A DNA stretch of 64,000 nucleotides from Alphaproteobacteria bacterium (GTDB lineage: Bacteria > Pseudomonadota > Alphaproteobacteria > Caulobacterales > Caulobacteraceae), in NCBI GenBank assembly GCA_025359785.1, contig JANYET010000068.1:62001-126000 (forward strand). The letters run 5' to 3'. Within the stretch, counting starts at the first letter, position 1, and each line of letters starts with the position of its first letter. Positions 35,740 to 46,360 of the stretch are shown here, one piece after another. The notes under the pieces are model-generated. The model had not been told where the DNA came from. It saw only the letters and a list, made by a program, of their open reading frames with translations, and did no database searches. The position numbers and the translations under genes are program-made.

Positions 35740-36030
35740 TTAGGCGATGCCCCAGCCCGGGTCGAAGATCGGCTGATAGGAATCACCCAGGAAGATGGAA
35801 TTCTCCCCGCTCTCAGCGGCCGGCGCGGCCGTGGCCGTGTCAACGGCCGGGGTAGGGTCAACGGTCGGGGTAGGGTCAACGGTCGGGGCCGGGTCAACGG
35901 CCGGGGCTCCGTCCAGACCACCCGCGGTTACGGGCGCAGTAGAGACGTCGGTCGGCAAGCTAAAATTCAAGGCGAGATCTACTTCGAAATCCCCGCCGAA
36001 GCTGAATTGAACATCTGTATCACCGGACAT
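35740..36030 (-). CDS. Small acidic Pro/Thr-Val-Asp repeat protein, 96 aa
   Basis: I do not recognise this protein. It contains no Lys, Arg, His or Cys. The N-terminus (MSGDTDVQFSFGGDFEVD, then LALNFSLP) alternates hydrophobic and acidic residues. Four repeats of a VDPTPT-type hexamer follow, encoded by 18-bp units at 35833-35904. The C-terminus (SIFLGDSYQPIFDPGWGIA) is aromatic and conserved-looking. There is no signal peptide. A good site, AAGGGA, lies about 9 nt before ATG, and a terminator follows, so expression is likely. The upstream region is AT-rich. Candidates include a non-classically secreted or T1SS substrate, an RiPP-like precursor, or a structural linker. Confidence 0.7.
   Translation of the reverse strand: MSGDTDVQFSFGGDFEVDLALNFSLPTDVSTAPVTAGGLDGAPAVDPAPTVDPTPTVDPTPAVDTATAAPAAESGENSIFLGDSYQPIFDPGWGIA
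35833..35904. repeat. Four 18-bp tandem repeats in coding DNA
   Basis: Four in-frame units resembling GGTAGGGTCAACGGTCGG (starting 35833, 35851, 35869, 35887); the middle two are identical and the outer two diverge. They encode the P-T-V-D-P-T repeats of the small acidic protein. Confidence 0.85.
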
Positions 36031-36201
36031 CCGTTTAATTCCCTTGAGATATTTCTCTTGATGCGGTGAGTTTTACAGCTCTATCCCTCTAAATTCGGAA
36101 ACGAAGATGGTTTTTATCGTGGAAACCATTTCGAGGTTTCTCGACCCGCTTCTACTTTCGCGAATACTTCACCGAACGGGCCGGCCTCGTCGGAGAGGCG
36201 G
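36031..36201 (-). promoter_or_regulatory. AT-rich upstream region of small acidic gene
   Basis: This gap is clearly AT-richer than the surroundings (many TTT, AAA and ATTT runs) and must contain the promoter of the small acidic protein. Such DNA is a typical target of MucR or H-NS-like silencers. No precise box was identified. Confidence 0.4.
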
Positions 36202-36723
36202 CTAAAGCGCCCGCTCCATCAGCACGAAGCTCAGGTCGTCACGCAGCGGCGTGCCGAAGCGGTCGTCGCCGTAGGGGAACGGCCGCGCCTCGCCGGTCAG
36301 CCCATAGCCGCGCCGCTGGTACCAGGCGATCAGGGTGTCGCGGACGTTGATCACGGTCATCTGCATCCGCCGCGCGCCGCGCGCCTTGGCGTAGTCCTCG
36401 ACGGCGCTCAACAGGGTGCGGCCGAGCTTGCGGTCCTGGCGGTCCGGTCGAACGGAAAGCAGCCCCAGATACCAGACATCGTCGGCGCCCGGCTCCAGCC
36501 AGGCATGCCCCTGCAGCTCACCAGCCGCATCGCGCCAGGTCAGGATCAGGGCGTCCGGCGCCGCCGCCAGGTCCGCGCGCAGGGCCGCCGCGTTGGTCCG
36601 CTCGCCTTTTAGATAGCTTTCCACAGTCCAACTCGACTGCGGCCCGGTCCCGCGATAGGCCCAGTTGGAGAGCGCCGCGATCTCGGCGAGATCGACCTCG
36701 GCGGCCGGTCGCAGGTCGATCAT
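36202..36723 (-). CDS. GNAT family N-acetyltransferase
   Basis: This 173 aa acetyltransferase has the fold marks IDLRPAAEVDLAEIAALSNWAYRG, DVWYLGLLSVRPDRQDRKLGRTLLSAVEDYAKARGA (acetyl-CoA loop) and VINVRDTLIAWYQRRGYGLTGE. The sequence FPYGDDRFGTPLRDDLSFVLMERAL at the end is common in GNATs of this subgroup. The substrate cannot be predicted. The ATG at 36723 has GGGAG 7 nt upstream; the extension to 36771 lacks this site. Confidence 0.88.
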   Translation of the reverse strand: MIDLRPAAEVDLAEIAALSNWAYRGTGPQSSWTVESYLKGERTNAAALRADLAAAPDALILTWRDAAGELQGHAWLEPGADDVWYLGLLSVRPDRQDRKLGRTLLSAVEDYAKARGARRMQMTVINVRDTLIAWYQRRGYGLTGEARPFPYGDDRFGTPLRDDLSFVLMERAL

Positions 36724-36820
36724 GCCGAGGCTCCCGCCTGTCCCGGCAAGGCCCGGGATGGCGGACTGCAAAGCCCAGAGCCCGTGGCGATGTCAACCGA
36801 GCGGACGGGGGAGCTGGGCC

Positions 36821-37531
36821 CTAAGCGGCGGCGGCGACGCCGCGCCGCCGGCGCAGGGCCGCGCCGGCCAGGCCGAAGCCGCCGATCATCAGCGCCCAGG
36901 TCGCCGGCTCCGGGACGCCGCCGTTGGCGCCACCGATAGCCGTGTCCGAGAGCGTTACCCCGAGGTCGAGATTATTGGCGCCGAAGTTGATCGGGATCAG
37001 CAGACCGCCGGGGGCCAGCGGGTAGTCAGCCTCGGTATCGACGATGCCATGCCCGGTCCCGGTGTCGAAGGCCGGCACCAGGAACTCGAAGGCGCTGGAG
37101 AACATGACCACATAGTTCCCCGCGGCCAGCGCCACGTCGCCCAGGTTCAAGCCGACGATGTCGGTCTTTTCGTTGAAGAATATGCCGTCATACCCGGGGG
37201 TGTCGGTCGCGAAACCGGCGAAAGACTGACTGTAGATTTGGTTGGCGAGCACGCCGCCGCTGTTCAGATAGATCCCGACCGTGATCGGGGTCGCGTTGGA
37301 TCCGCGGTTGATGGCCAGGGTGAGCGACCGCACGGTGGCCGCGGCGCCCAGGTTGAAGGTCTGCCCGGCGAACTGATGCTGCGGCGCCAGGAAGTTGCAG
37401 GTCGAACAGAGGGCGTAGACCGCGGCCGACGCCGACAGGTCCGGGATCGACTGATAGACCACCGTGGCGCCGGCCGGCAAAGCACAGGCGAGCGCCACCG
37501 CGGCGGCGGCCGCGGACAGAACGGACTTCAT
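36821..37531 (-). CDS. PEPxxWA-CTERM sorting domain exoprotein, 236 aa
   Basis: This secreted protein has a signal peptide (AAAAAVALACALPAGA) and a C-terminal PEPxxWA-CTERM tripartite signal: VPEPATWALMIGGFGLAGAALRRRRG, i.e. PEP motif, hydrophobic helix and Arg cluster. Exosortase-like machinery would cleave and anchor it; no exosortase gene is in the window. The mature part is a beta-rich all-extracellular domain with an unusual CSTCNFL near the N-terminus that could form a disulfide. Function unknown. GGGGGA lies 7 nt before the ATG. A second protein with this signal is at 55053. Confidence 0.88.
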   Translation of the reverse strand: MKSVLSAAAAAVALACALPAGATVVYQSIPDLSASAAVYALCSTCNFLAPQHQFAGQTFNLGAAATVRSLTLAINRGSNATPITVGIYLNSGGVLANQIYSQSFAGFATDTPGYDGIFFNEKTDIVGLNLGDVALAAGNYVVMFSSAFEFLVPAFDTGTGHGIVDTEADYPLAPGGLLIPINFGANNLDLGVTLSDTAIGGANGGVPEPATWALMIGGFGLAGAALRRRRGVAAAA

Positions 37532-37673
37532 GGGATGTTCCCCCGGCCCGCTTGGATGGGTTTCTACGTTCCGGAGCCACGCGGACGCTGCGGCGCGCGC
37601 CGATCCGGGTCAATCGCCTACACCCGTTACGCGAACTCTGTTCGTCGGCTAGACCTCCGCGCCCGGCGCGCGG

Positions 37674-39335
<1,662 letters not shown>

Positions 39336-39445
39336 ACCGAAATCCTCCCCTAGCGAGCCTTCGAGGCTTTGCGTCACGCTAATTGCCCGAGGCCCTATAC
39401 GCAACGCGGGCGCCAATTGGACGCGGGCTTCAGCCGCTTGGCCGG

Positions 39446-40423
39446 TCAGGGCGTCAGGGCGAAAACCAGGCCCCGGCTGCCAGAAGCCGGCATCCCGGTC
39501 AGGTGGGTCTCCTCGGGGAACAGCACGTAGCGGACCCTGTAATCCTTGCCGCCATGCAGGGAGGCCAGCCGGCTCGCCAGCTCGCGGGCATTGTCGACCA
39601 TCCGCGCGCCGTCCATTTCTTTGAGCGCCGCAGCCCTTTCGGCCCCGCTCGCCGGAATCTCCGGCGAATGAGAGTCCTGCTCCCAGCGGTCGGAGGTGAC
39701 GAGGATGCGCGGTGCGGTCTTGCCGGCCCGCACGGCCGCGGCGAAAGCAGCTTCGTCGCCCAGGACTTCACGCTGGTTCCACCAGATTGAGGGGCTCCCC
39801 ACCACATAGGTCCGATAGGCCTCCGGATGATGGAACAGCACCCGAAGTGCGAAGAGGCCGCCCAGGGAATAGCCCATCAGTGACTGGTCGGCGGCGTCCG
39901 CGGGATAGGCTGTGGCGATCCGAGGCCGCAGTTCCTCCATCATGAAGCGATGGAAGTCGTCAGCACCCCCGAAATCCTTAGCATTCGGACTGGGAAAGCC
40001 CCCCACGCTCTCGGTCCAGGGCGTCGGCTGCGATGGCGTCAGGTCGCGGTTCCGAAGGCTCATTGTGGCGATGGCGTTGGGATAGGCCACGCCGACGATG
40101 ATCGCCGCGCGCTGGCCGGAGACCGACCGCATGACCATTTGCGCCGCGACGCTCGGGAAGTTGATGTCCGCGTCCAGCACATAGACCACCGGCCATCCTC
40201 CCTTCGGCGGCGGGCTGACGGGCTTCGCCACATAAATCCGATAGGTGCGGCCGGTGATCTTGGAGGGCAGATCGTACTGCACTGCCCACGGCACCTTGGC
40301 CGGCGACGACACAGGAACCTCCGGGGCGGCGGCGGGGGCCGCGACCGGGGCTTCAGCAATGGCCAGGGCCAACAGGGCTGCGATCAACATGGCGACTCCG
40401 AAGCTGCGCCACAGGCTTGCCAC
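39446..40423 (-). CDS. Secreted esterase-family alpha/beta hydrolase (Fes/IroE-like)
   Basis: This 325 aa exported hydrolase has a signal-like N-terminus (FGVAMLIAALLALAIAEA). The fold (PF00756 type) shows GGWPVVYVLDADINFPSVA, ADDFHRFMMEELRPRI and the nucleophile elbow MGYSLGGLFALRVLF. GSPSIWWNQ and the His-containing FPEETHLTG complete the site. The family includes enterobactin or bacillibactin trilactone esterases and the esterase D group. The tail may act on siderophores or other esters; no siderophore genes are visible. It precedes the APH/kinase gene on the same strand only distantly. Confidence 0.85.
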   Translation of the reverse strand: MASLWRSFGVAMLIAALLALAIAEAPVAAPAAAPEVPVSSPAKVPWAVQYDLPSKITGRTYRIYVAKPVSPPPKGGWPVVYVLDADINFPSVAAQMVMRSVSGQRAAIIVGVAYPNAIATMSLRNRDLTPSQPTPWTESVGGFPSPNAKDFGGADDFHRFMMEELRPRIATAYPADAADQSLMGYSLGGLFALRVLFHHPEAYRTYVVGSPSIWWNQREVLGDEAAFAAAVRAGKTAPRILVTSDRWEQDSHSPEIPASGAERAAALKEMDGARMVDNARELASRLASLHGGKDYRVRYVLFPEETHLTGMPASGSRGLVFALTP

Positions 40424-40453
40424 GCATGGCGGCTCGGCCGCAAGGTGAGGGGC

Positions 40454-41941
40454 TTAAGCCGTCTTGGCCAGCCAGGCCTTCGCCGCCGGCATCGTGTCCT
40501 CTGTCGCATCGACCGAGGGCCAACCGACCGGCTGGCCGCCGTGCCGCGCCGCCTGATCGCGCAACACCTGAACGTCGGCGTCAGAGGCATCCCCGACGCG
40601 GCCGCCGACCCGGGCCTCCAGCACCTCGAGCGGCGCTTCCAGCCAGGCGCCTTTGAACGCAACCCCGCACTCGGCGGCCAGCGCCTCGGCGCGCGCCCGC
40701 AGCGCCGGCTCGGTGAAGGTCGCGTCCAGCAATACCGCCTGACCGGCCTTCAGCGCGGCGCGGGCGGTCTCGAACACGGTCTCATAGACCTGCGCGTAGA
40801 ATTCCGGCGTGTAGACATCCCGCGCCAGCCGATCGACCGGGCCGGCGCCCACAAGCCGCTTGCGCGCCTCGTCGGTGCGCAGCACCACCGCGCCCGGCGA
40901 GCGGCCCAGCGCCGGCGCCACGGCCCGCGCGAAGGTCGACTTACCGGTCCCGGAGAACCCGCCAACCGCCGCCAGCACCGCCGCCGCCGGCGACAGATGG
41001 GCGATGGCCGCGTCGACGTAGGCCCTGGACATCGCGACATCGCCGGCATGCATCGAGACGTGGGCGCGGACCCCCGCCCGCACCGCCAGCATCAGCGGCA
41101 GCGCCGCCAGGCCCTCCCAGAGACCCGGCCCGAAGCTCCGCGCCGCCTCGTCCATATAGGCCGACAGCACGCGCACGCCCGCGTCGCGTCGGCCCCGGAA
41201 GTCGAGGTCCATGAGCAGGAATGCCAGGTCGTACTGCACGTCCAGGTCGCTCAGCAGGTCGTTGAATTCGATGCAGTCGAACAGCACCGGCCGGCCGTTC
41301 TCCAGCAGGATGTTGGCCAGGTGCAGGTCGCCATGGCAGCGACGCGCGAACCCCGCCTCGGTGCGCCGCGCCAGCAACGGCCGGCGTCGCTCGAGCTCCG
41401 CATAGGTCGCCTCGACCATGGTCTCGACCCGCGCCTCGCCGAGGTCAGCCTTCAGGTCGCGCAGCAGGCCGGCGTTGGAGTGGATGGTCCATTCGAGCGC
41501 GCTCAAGCCGCCGTTTGGCCGCGGCGACGCGGTGGCGTGGAAGCCCGCGATGGTCCGCCCGAGCGCTTCGGCCAGCGCGCCGTCAATGACACTGGGGTCA
41601 GCGGCCAGCACCGCGCCGTCGTCGAAGCGGCGCATCTCCAGCGCATATTCGATGGCCCGCCCGGCGCCGTCCCAGGCGAGGCTCCCATCCGCCTCGCGGG
41701 TGATCGCGCGGACGCTTCGATAGATATCCGGCGCCGCGGACTTGTTGAACGCCAGCTCGCGGTCCAACGCCCACTTGCGCTTCTCCCGCGTCGAGAAATC
41801 CACATAGCCCAGGTCGACGTTGCGCTTCAGCTTCCACGCCACCGCGCCGGCCAGGAAAACGTGGGCGCAGGCGGTGTCGATGGCGCGCTCAGCCTGCGTC
41901 CCGAGCCAGGCCGTGATCTCGGCCTCTTGTCCTTTACTCAA
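40454..41941 (-). CDS. Aminoglycoside phosphotransferase-like/P-loop kinase fusion protein
   Basis: This 495 aa two-domain protein (COG2187/COG0645 type) has an N-terminal APH-like domain with [28 protein letters not shown] (~203-230). A C-terminal P-loop kinase domain follows, with [20 protein letters not shown] (~331-350) and LLDATFTEP. It probably phosphorylates a small substrate; it is usually annotated only as AAA ATPase. Start: no ATG fits. TTG at 41941 overlaps the pdxH stop (TTGA), which implies tight coupling of translation to pdxH. The longer open frame beyond is the antisense or shadow of pdxH. Confidence 0.82.
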   Translation of the reverse strand: MSKGQEAEITAWLGTQAERAIDTACAHVFLAGAVAWKLKRNVDLGYVDFSTREKRKWALDRELAFNKSAAPDIYRSVRAITREADGSLAWDGAGRAIEYALEMRRFDDGAVLAADPSVIDGALAEALGRTIAGFHATASPRPNGGLSALEWTIHSNAGLLRDLKADLGEARVETMVEATYAELERRRPLLARRTEAGFARRCHGDLHLANILLENGRPVLFDCIEFNDLLSDLDVQYDLAFLLMDLDFRGRRDAGVRVLSAYMDEAARSFGPGLWEGLAALPLMLAVRAGVRAHVSMHAGDVAMSRAYVDAAIAHLSPAAAVLAAVGGFSGTGKSTFARAVAPALGRSPGAVVLRTDEARKRLVGAGPVDRLARDVYTPEFYAQVYETVFETARAALKAGQAVLLDATFTEPALRARAEALAAECGVAFKGAWLEAPLEVLEARVGGRVGDASDADVQVLRDQAARHGGQPVGWPSVDATEDTMPAAKAWLAKTA

Positions 41942-42618
41942 GGGAACAGTCGGCTGGTGGACCACGCGTCGCCTGCCCCATCTTGCGGCACACGCGTGAA
42001 CACCAGACGCTCGTGGAGCCGGAACGCCCGGTCGCGCCAGAACTCGATCGATTGCGGCGCCACGCGCCACCCCGACCAGTGCGGCGGGCGCGGGACTTTG
42101 CCCAAGCCGAACTTCAAGCCGAACTCGGCGATCTTCTTCTCGAACGCCAGGCGATCCGGCAGCGGCCGCGACTGTTCCGAGGCCCAGGCGCCGAGCTGCG
42201 CCGGCCTGGCCCGCGTCGCCCAATAGGCGTCGGCCTCGGCCTCGCTCACCGCCGTCACGGCGCCCCTGACCCGAACCTGGCGCCGCAGCGATTTCCAGTG
42301 GAACAGCAGGGCGGCCTGCGGATTGGCCGCCAGCTCCTGGCCCTTGGCGCTGCCGACGTTGGAATAGAAAACGAATCCGCGCGGGTCGGCCTCCTTGAGC
42401 AGCACCATCCGCACGTCCGGCATCCCGCCCGCGTCCACCGTCGCCAGCGACATGGCGTTGGCGTCATTGGGCTCCTTGGCGACAGCCTCGGCCATCCAGG
42501 CGTTGAACAGCGCGAAGGGATCGGCCTCGCTGAGTTGCGGCAGGGCGCCAGCCTCGGTCACCTGGCGGACGTAGTCATCCTCGGACGGCGAAGGCGGAAT
42601 GTAGGTCTTGTCAGTCAT
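41938..42618 (-). CDS. pdxH: Pyridoxamine 5'-phosphate oxidase
   Basis: This 226 aa FMN enzyme oxidises pyridoxamine or pyridoxine phosphate to pyridoxal phosphate. Family marks are [84 protein letters not shown], and the C-terminal [14 protein letters not shown] plus RLHERLVF. The start at 42618 is preferred over 42696, which lies in the next intergenic region. It is divergent from the sulfotransferase and coupled to the APH/kinase fusion. A chain of 226 residues is normal. Confidence 0.95.
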   Translation of the reverse strand: MTDKTYIPPSPSEDDYVRQVTEAGALPQLSEADPFALFNAWMAEAVAKEPNDANAMSLATVDAGGMPDVRMVLLKEADPRGFVFYSNVGSAKGQELAANPQAALLFHWKSLRRQVRVRGAVTAVSEAEADAYWATRARPAQLGAWASEQSRPLPDRLAFEKKIAEFGLKFGLGKVPRPPHWSGWRVAPQSIEFWRDRAFRLHERLVFTRVPQDGAGDAWSTSRLFP

Positions 42619-42728
42619 TCTGGACGGTATAGCGCGCCGGGTCAGCGTTCCCAATCCAGGCTCCTCACAACGAATAGATAAGATGTCTCGTGGCAAAGCT
42701 TGTTGCAGATTCGGCGCGAGGACGGGAC

Positions 42729-43565
42729 GTGGACTTCTTTTTCGTGTGCGGTGCGCCCAAGTCCGGCACCACCTGGCTGCAACGGCTGCTCGACGCTCAC
42801 CCCGAGGTCTGCTGCTCTGGCGAGGGGCACTTCGTCGAGCGGTTCAGCAACCGGATCGCCGCCGTCGTCAACGACTACAACAGCCTGCTCTCGGCCGAAG
42901 CCGAGCAGGTCTACGAAGGCCGCCCCTACTACGCACCGGTCGACCAGTCTGAGTTCGACGACATCGTCCGCGGCTTCATCGCCGGGCGGCTCATGGCCCG
43001 CGCCGAGCCACGGGCACGCTGGTTCGGCGACAAGACGCCCGGCTACACCCGCCAGCTCGAGCCGCTTCACCGGCTCTTCCCCGCAGCGAAGATCGTCCAC
43101 ATCTTGCGCGATCCACGCGGCGTCGCCGTCTCCGGCATGGGCCATCGCCAGCGTACCGGCGTACCCGACGTCTTCACCCCGGGCAGCGAGGAACACCGTA
43201 AGACCGTGGAGGCGACGGTCCGTCATTGGACCGGCGCGGTCAGCGCCGTGGACGCTTTCGCCCAGGCCCATCCCGGCCTTGTTCACGAAGTGCGCTATTG
43301 CGACCTCCACGATGATCCGATCGGCGAGGCGGGTCGGCTGTTCGGTTTCCTCGGCGCGCCGGCGCCACGGGTGCTGCTGGAGCAGGTTGTCGCGGCGACC
43401 TCGTTTTCGGCCCTCTCGGGGCGGGAACCCGGCCAGGAGGACTCAAGATCGTTTCTGCGCAAAGGCGTGCCTGATGACTGGAAGACCCGCCTCGACGCCG
43501 CCAGCGCCCGGCAGATCACCGACAGCTGCGGCGAGCTGATGGCCCAGAAGCGGTTCGCCGCCTGA
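42729..43565 (+). CDS. Sulfotransferase family protein
   Basis: This 278 aa PAPS-dependent sulfotransferase has the 5'-phosphosulfate loop [20 protein letters not shown] at residues 9-28 and the 3'-phosphate loop [18 protein letters not shown]. Acceptor is unknown; candidates are glycans or lipids of the cell surface. Start options are GTG 42729 (GAGG 7 nt upstream; gives [13 protein letters not shown], which fits family starts) or GTG 42690 (longer, weak site). I prefer the first. It is divergent from pdxH. Confidence 0.88.
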   Translation: MDFFFVCGAPKSGTTWLQRLLDAHPEVCCSGEGHFVERFSNRIAAVVNDYNSLLSAEAEQVYEGRPYYAPVDQSEFDDIVRGFIAGRLMARAEPRARWFGDKTPGYTRQLEPLHRLFPAAKIVHILRDPRGVAVSGMGHRQRTGVPDVFTPGSEEHRKTVEATVRHWTGAVSAVDAFAQAHPGLVHEVRYCDLHDDPIGEAGRLFGFLGAPAPRVLLEQVVAATSFSALSGREPGQEDSRSFLRKGVPDDWKTRLDAASARQITDSCGELMAQKRFAA

Positions 43566-43645
43566 GGGCCGACGCCAGTCCGGACCTCGCCGCTGGCCGC
43601 GCCTTAACCCGCCGTTGACCATGTCTCGCCGAGTCTGCGGCGCAC

Positions 43646-44347
43646 ATGGCGTCTGACACCCCAATCTCTCTGAAGTCTGCGCGCCAGGTGCTGGGCGTCG
43701 GCCCATTCTTTTCGGCCGGAGACCTGCGCCGCGCCTTCCGCGACGCCGCCAAGGCCGCCCACCCTGACCGCACCGGCGGCGGCGGCGAGCGTTTCCGCCA
43801 GGTGGTCGAGGCCTATCACCGCTTGCAGGCCGCCCAGGCGGTCGCCACGGACCGGATCATCCAGCCGCCGGCGACCCGCGCGCCGGAGCCCGCGATCCTG
43901 CGCATAGACCCGCTGACCGCCCTGCGCGGCGGCTCGGCCGAGCACCGGCTGGCCGACGGCCGTCGCATCCGCCTCCGATTGCCGCCCGGCCTGCGCTCAG
44001 GCGACACGGTCCGCGCCGGCGCCGCCGAGCTCTCCGTCGTCCTGACCGGGGCGACAGACATCCTGGTGCGCGGCGATGACCTGTGGATCAGCGCGGCGGT
44101 CTCGGCCCGCACCCTGGCGGAGGGTGGCCGTGTCGCCGTCGAGACCCCGCTTGGCCGCCGCATCGTCTGGCTGACCAGGAAGGCCGGCGAGCGCAAGCTG
44201 GTCCGCCTGGTCGGCCAGGGCCTGCCCGCTCGCGGATCGCACCGCCAGGGCCACCTGTTCCTGCGGCTGGCGCCGACGCCGGTTGGCCAGGCCGACTCGG
44301 CCGCCCGAACGCTGCTGCGCCGCTTCACCGCCGCCTGGGCCGCCTGA
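43646..44347 (+). CDS. DnaJ-like chaperone without zinc finger
   Basis: This 233 aa protein has a J domain (SARQVLGVGPFFSAGDLRRAFRDAAKAAHPD) with the HPD motif at residues 39-41, which would stimulate an Hsp70 ATPase. The C-terminal part (RIRLRLPPGLRSGDTVRAG, LVRGDDLWISAAV, GQGLPARGSHRQGHLFLRL) is a single CTD-like beta domain as in CbpA/DnaJ. There is no Cys-rich zinc finger and only one CTD, so it is a shortened type B or C protein. A TTAA-N7-TTGA element lies upstream at 43604. Not the primary DnaJ. Confidence 0.85.
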   Translation: MASDTPISLKSARQVLGVGPFFSAGDLRRAFRDAAKAAHPDRTGGGGERFRQVVEAYHRLQAAQAVATDRIIQPPATRAPEPAILRIDPLTALRGGSAEHRLADGRRIRLRLPPGLRSGDTVRAGAAELSVVLTGATDILVRGDDLWISAAVSARTLAEGGRVAVETPLGRRIVWLTRKAGERKLVRLVGQGLPARGSHRQGHLFLRLAPTPVGQADSAARTLLRRFTAAWAA

Positions 44348-44426
44348 GACCGGATGACCGCGATTTAAGCGGCGCGCGCGTGGGGCCGCGCCTACGCTCA
44401 GCCGACGATTCTGAAAGAGGCCACAC

Positions 44427-45503
44427 ATGTTGAAATTCCTGGCCGCCGCCACCGCGGCCCTTGCCGTGGCCAGCGCCGCCCAGGCCGGCGATCTGGTCGG
44501 TGAGCGCCACCTGGAGACCGTCAACCCGACGGCGGCCCTGCGCGACGCCGATCACAAGCCGACCGTCCGCGTCACGGTCTGGTATCCGGCCGCCGAGGGG
44601 TCTGTCGAAAAGTCTCTCGACCTCGGCCCGCCCGGCAGGCCGATGTTCCTGGTGGGCGAGGCCGCGCCGGACGCGGCCTTCATGGACACCCGGCGTCGAC
44701 CCGTGATCCTGGTCTCCCACGGCTATGGCGGCTCGGCGCGGATGATGGGCTGGTTCACCACCGTGCTCGCGCAGCAAGGCTACATCGTCATCGCTGTCGA
44801 TCATCCCGGCAACAACGCCCTGGACAAGATGACCGTCGCCGGCGGGACGCTGTTCTGGGACCGTCCGGGCGACCTGCAGGCCGCCCTCGACCGGGCGAAA
44901 GACGATCCGGTGATCGGTCCGCATCTCGACCTGAAACGCCTCGGCGTGGCGGGCTTCTCGGCCGGCGGCTTTACCGCCCTGGTCGCCGCCGGCGCGCGGG
45001 TCGACGTGGAGCATTTCAAGACCTTCTGCGCCGAGCATCCCGACGACGGAGTCTGCAAGCCGCAGCTGGAGTTCCCGGTTACCCCGGAGCAGACCGCCGC
45101 AGCCCTCGCCGACCCGGCGCTCGCCGCCGAGACAGCCCGCGCCGGCGACGACCATTCGATCCGGGGCGTGAGGGCGGTCTTCGCCATGGCGCCGGCCATC
45201 GTCCAGGCGCTCGATCCCGCGAGCCTGCGGACCATCTCCACGCCGGTCGCCATCATCCTCGGCGAGGCCGATCCTGTCGCCCCGCCGCACACCAATGGCG
45301 GGGTCGCGGCCCGCGCCATCCCGCGCGCCCAGCTGAAGGCGCTGCCCAACGTCGGCCACTACGACTTCCTGTCCACTTGCAGCGATCAGGCCCGCGCGGT
45401 CGTGCCCCTTTGCCGCGGCCTCGCCGTCCCGCAAGGCCCGACCCACTTCGCCGCCCTGCAGATGGCGCTGAACCTGTTCGCCAGCGCCATGGGGCCGCCC
45501 TAG
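44427..45503 (+). CDS. Secreted alpha/beta hydrolase, dienelactone hydrolase/PAF-acetylhydrolase-like
   Basis: This 358 aa exported enzyme has a signal peptide (FLAAATAALAVASAAQA). The core shows VTVWYPAAEG, PVILVSHGYGGSARMMGWFTTVLAQQGYIVIAVDHPGN and the elbow GVAGFSAGGFTALVAAG. The Asp lies in VAIILGEADPVAPPHT and the His in ALPNVGHYDFLSTCSD. It fits the group of predicted dienelactone hydrolases seen as COG4188. Cysteines near the end (FLSTCSD..VPLC) may form a disulfide. Substrate unknown. AGAGG lies 6 nt before the ATG. Confidence 0.85.
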   Translation: MLKFLAAATAALAVASAAQAGDLVGERHLETVNPTAALRDADHKPTVRVTVWYPAAEGSVEKSLDLGPPGRPMFLVGEAAPDAAFMDTRRRPVILVSHGYGGSARMMGWFTTVLAQQGYIVIAVDHPGNNALDKMTVAGGTLFWDRPGDLQAALDRAKDDPVIGPHLDLKRLGVAGFSAGGFTALVAAGARVDVEHFKTFCAEHPDDGVCKPQLEFPVTPEQTAAALADPALAAETARAGDDHSIRGVRAVFAMAPAIVQALDPASLRTISTPVAIILGEADPVAPPHTNGGVAARAIPRAQLKALPNVGHYDFLSTCSDQARAVVPLCRGLAVPQGPTHFAALQMALNLFASAMGPP

Positions 45504-45525
45504 GTCGCGATGACGGGCTCGCCGA

Positions 45526-46005
45526 TCAGGTGGCGCTCGCCCCCAGCGTGGCGAGGAGGTCGTCCAGTTGCGCGAACTGCTCGGGCAGCCCGTTCGCCGA
45601 CCCGGCGATGCCCTCTTCGAGCGCTTCCTTCGAGGGATAGAGTTCGTGCAGGACCACCAGCGTCTGGCCGTCCTTTTCCTCGAACGTCACCGTGGTCACG
45701 GCGCCCTCTTGGCCTTCGTCATTGGTCCAGACGATGCGCGAGGGCGGCGTCACCTCGATGTACCGGCCGAAGAAGGCCATGGCGTTTGCCGCGTCGGGTC
45801 CGAATTCCAGGCGGTATCCGCCCCCGGTGCGAACGTCCATCTCACAGGACAGCAGCGGCATGGGCAACGACTTCGGCGGCCACCACAGCCTGAACAGTTC
45901 GGGCTTGCTCCAGGCCTCGAACACGATGTGCGCGGGGCCGTTGAAGGTGCGCGTCACGACGAGCTCGCGCTCGGACTTCCGTTCGACCACGGTGGGGTTA
46001 GTCAT
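45526..46005 (-). CDS. SRPBCC (AHSA1-like) domain protein
   Basis: This 159 aa START-like protein has the fold marks LVVTRTFNGPAHIVFEAWSKPELFRLWW, MDVRTGGGYRLEF and YIEVTPPSRIVWTNDEG, then VTVTFEEKDGQTLVVLHELYPSKEALEEGI. The group binds hydrophobic ligands and is often made with an ArsR-type repressor. The start overlaps the arsR-like gene by 8 nt and has AGGGAG inside it, so the two are cotranslated. A role in sensing or detoxifying a small compound is a context inference. Confidence 0.92.
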   Translation of the reverse strand: MTNPTVVERKSERELVVTRTFNGPAHIVFEAWSKPELFRLWWPPKSLPMPLLSCEMDVRTGGGYRLEFGPDAANAMAFFGRYIEVTPPSRIVWTNDEGQEGAVTTVTFEEKDGQTLVVLHELYPSKEALEEGIAGSANGLPEQFAQLDDLLATLGASAT

Positions 46006-46348
46006 CGATCTTCTCCCTGCGTTTCAAATCCTCGACAACCCGATCCAGGGCGTCGAAGCGTGCGGCCCAGAGCTGGCGGTAGCTCTCGATCCATGCCGCC
46101 TCATCCTCGAGCCTGCGTAGGCCGAGCGTGCAGGTCCGCACGCGCCCGACCTTCTGCGTCGTGACGAACCCCGCATGCTCCAGCACGCCGACGTGCTTCT
46201 TCATGCCGGTGAGGGTCATGTGGAACCTGTCGGCGAGCTCCGTGATCGAAGCGTCCGAGCGCCCGAGCTGCTCCAGAACGCCGCGTCGGGTGGCGTCCGA
46301 GAGCGCGGCGAACGAAGCGTCGAGGCGGGTTGTGATATACTGAACCAT
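45998..46348 (-). CDS. ArsR family winged-helix transcriptional regulator
   Basis: This 116 aa repressor has the ArsR/SmtB-type winged helix: FAALSDATRRGVLEQLGRSDASITELADRFHMTLTGMKKHVGVLEHAGFVTTQKVGRVRTCTL. It has no paired cysteines of metal sensors; such members sense organic or stress signals and control an adjacent SRPBCC gene. Its ATG lies inside the perfect palindrome at 46337-46360, and no ribosome binding site precedes it, so the mRNA is probably leaderless and self-repressed. It heads a two-gene operon with the SRPBCC gene. Confidence 0.93.
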   Translation of the reverse strand: MVQYITTRLDASFAALSDATRRGVLEQLGRSDASITELADRFHMTLTGMKKHVGVLEHAGFVTTQKVGRVRTCTLGLRRLEDEAAWIESYRQLWAARFDALDRVVEDLKRREKIDD

Positions 46349-46360
46349 CTGGTTCAGTAT
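46337..46360. promoter_or_regulatory. Palindromic operator of ArsR-like regulator
   Basis: A perfect 10-bp inverted repeat ATACTGAACC-ATCT-GGTTCAGTAT overlaps the arsR-like start codon (46346-46348). This is the expected form of an autorepressor site for this family. A TAAATA just upstream (minus strand) may be the -10 box, placing the transcript start at the AUG. Confidence 0.85.
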
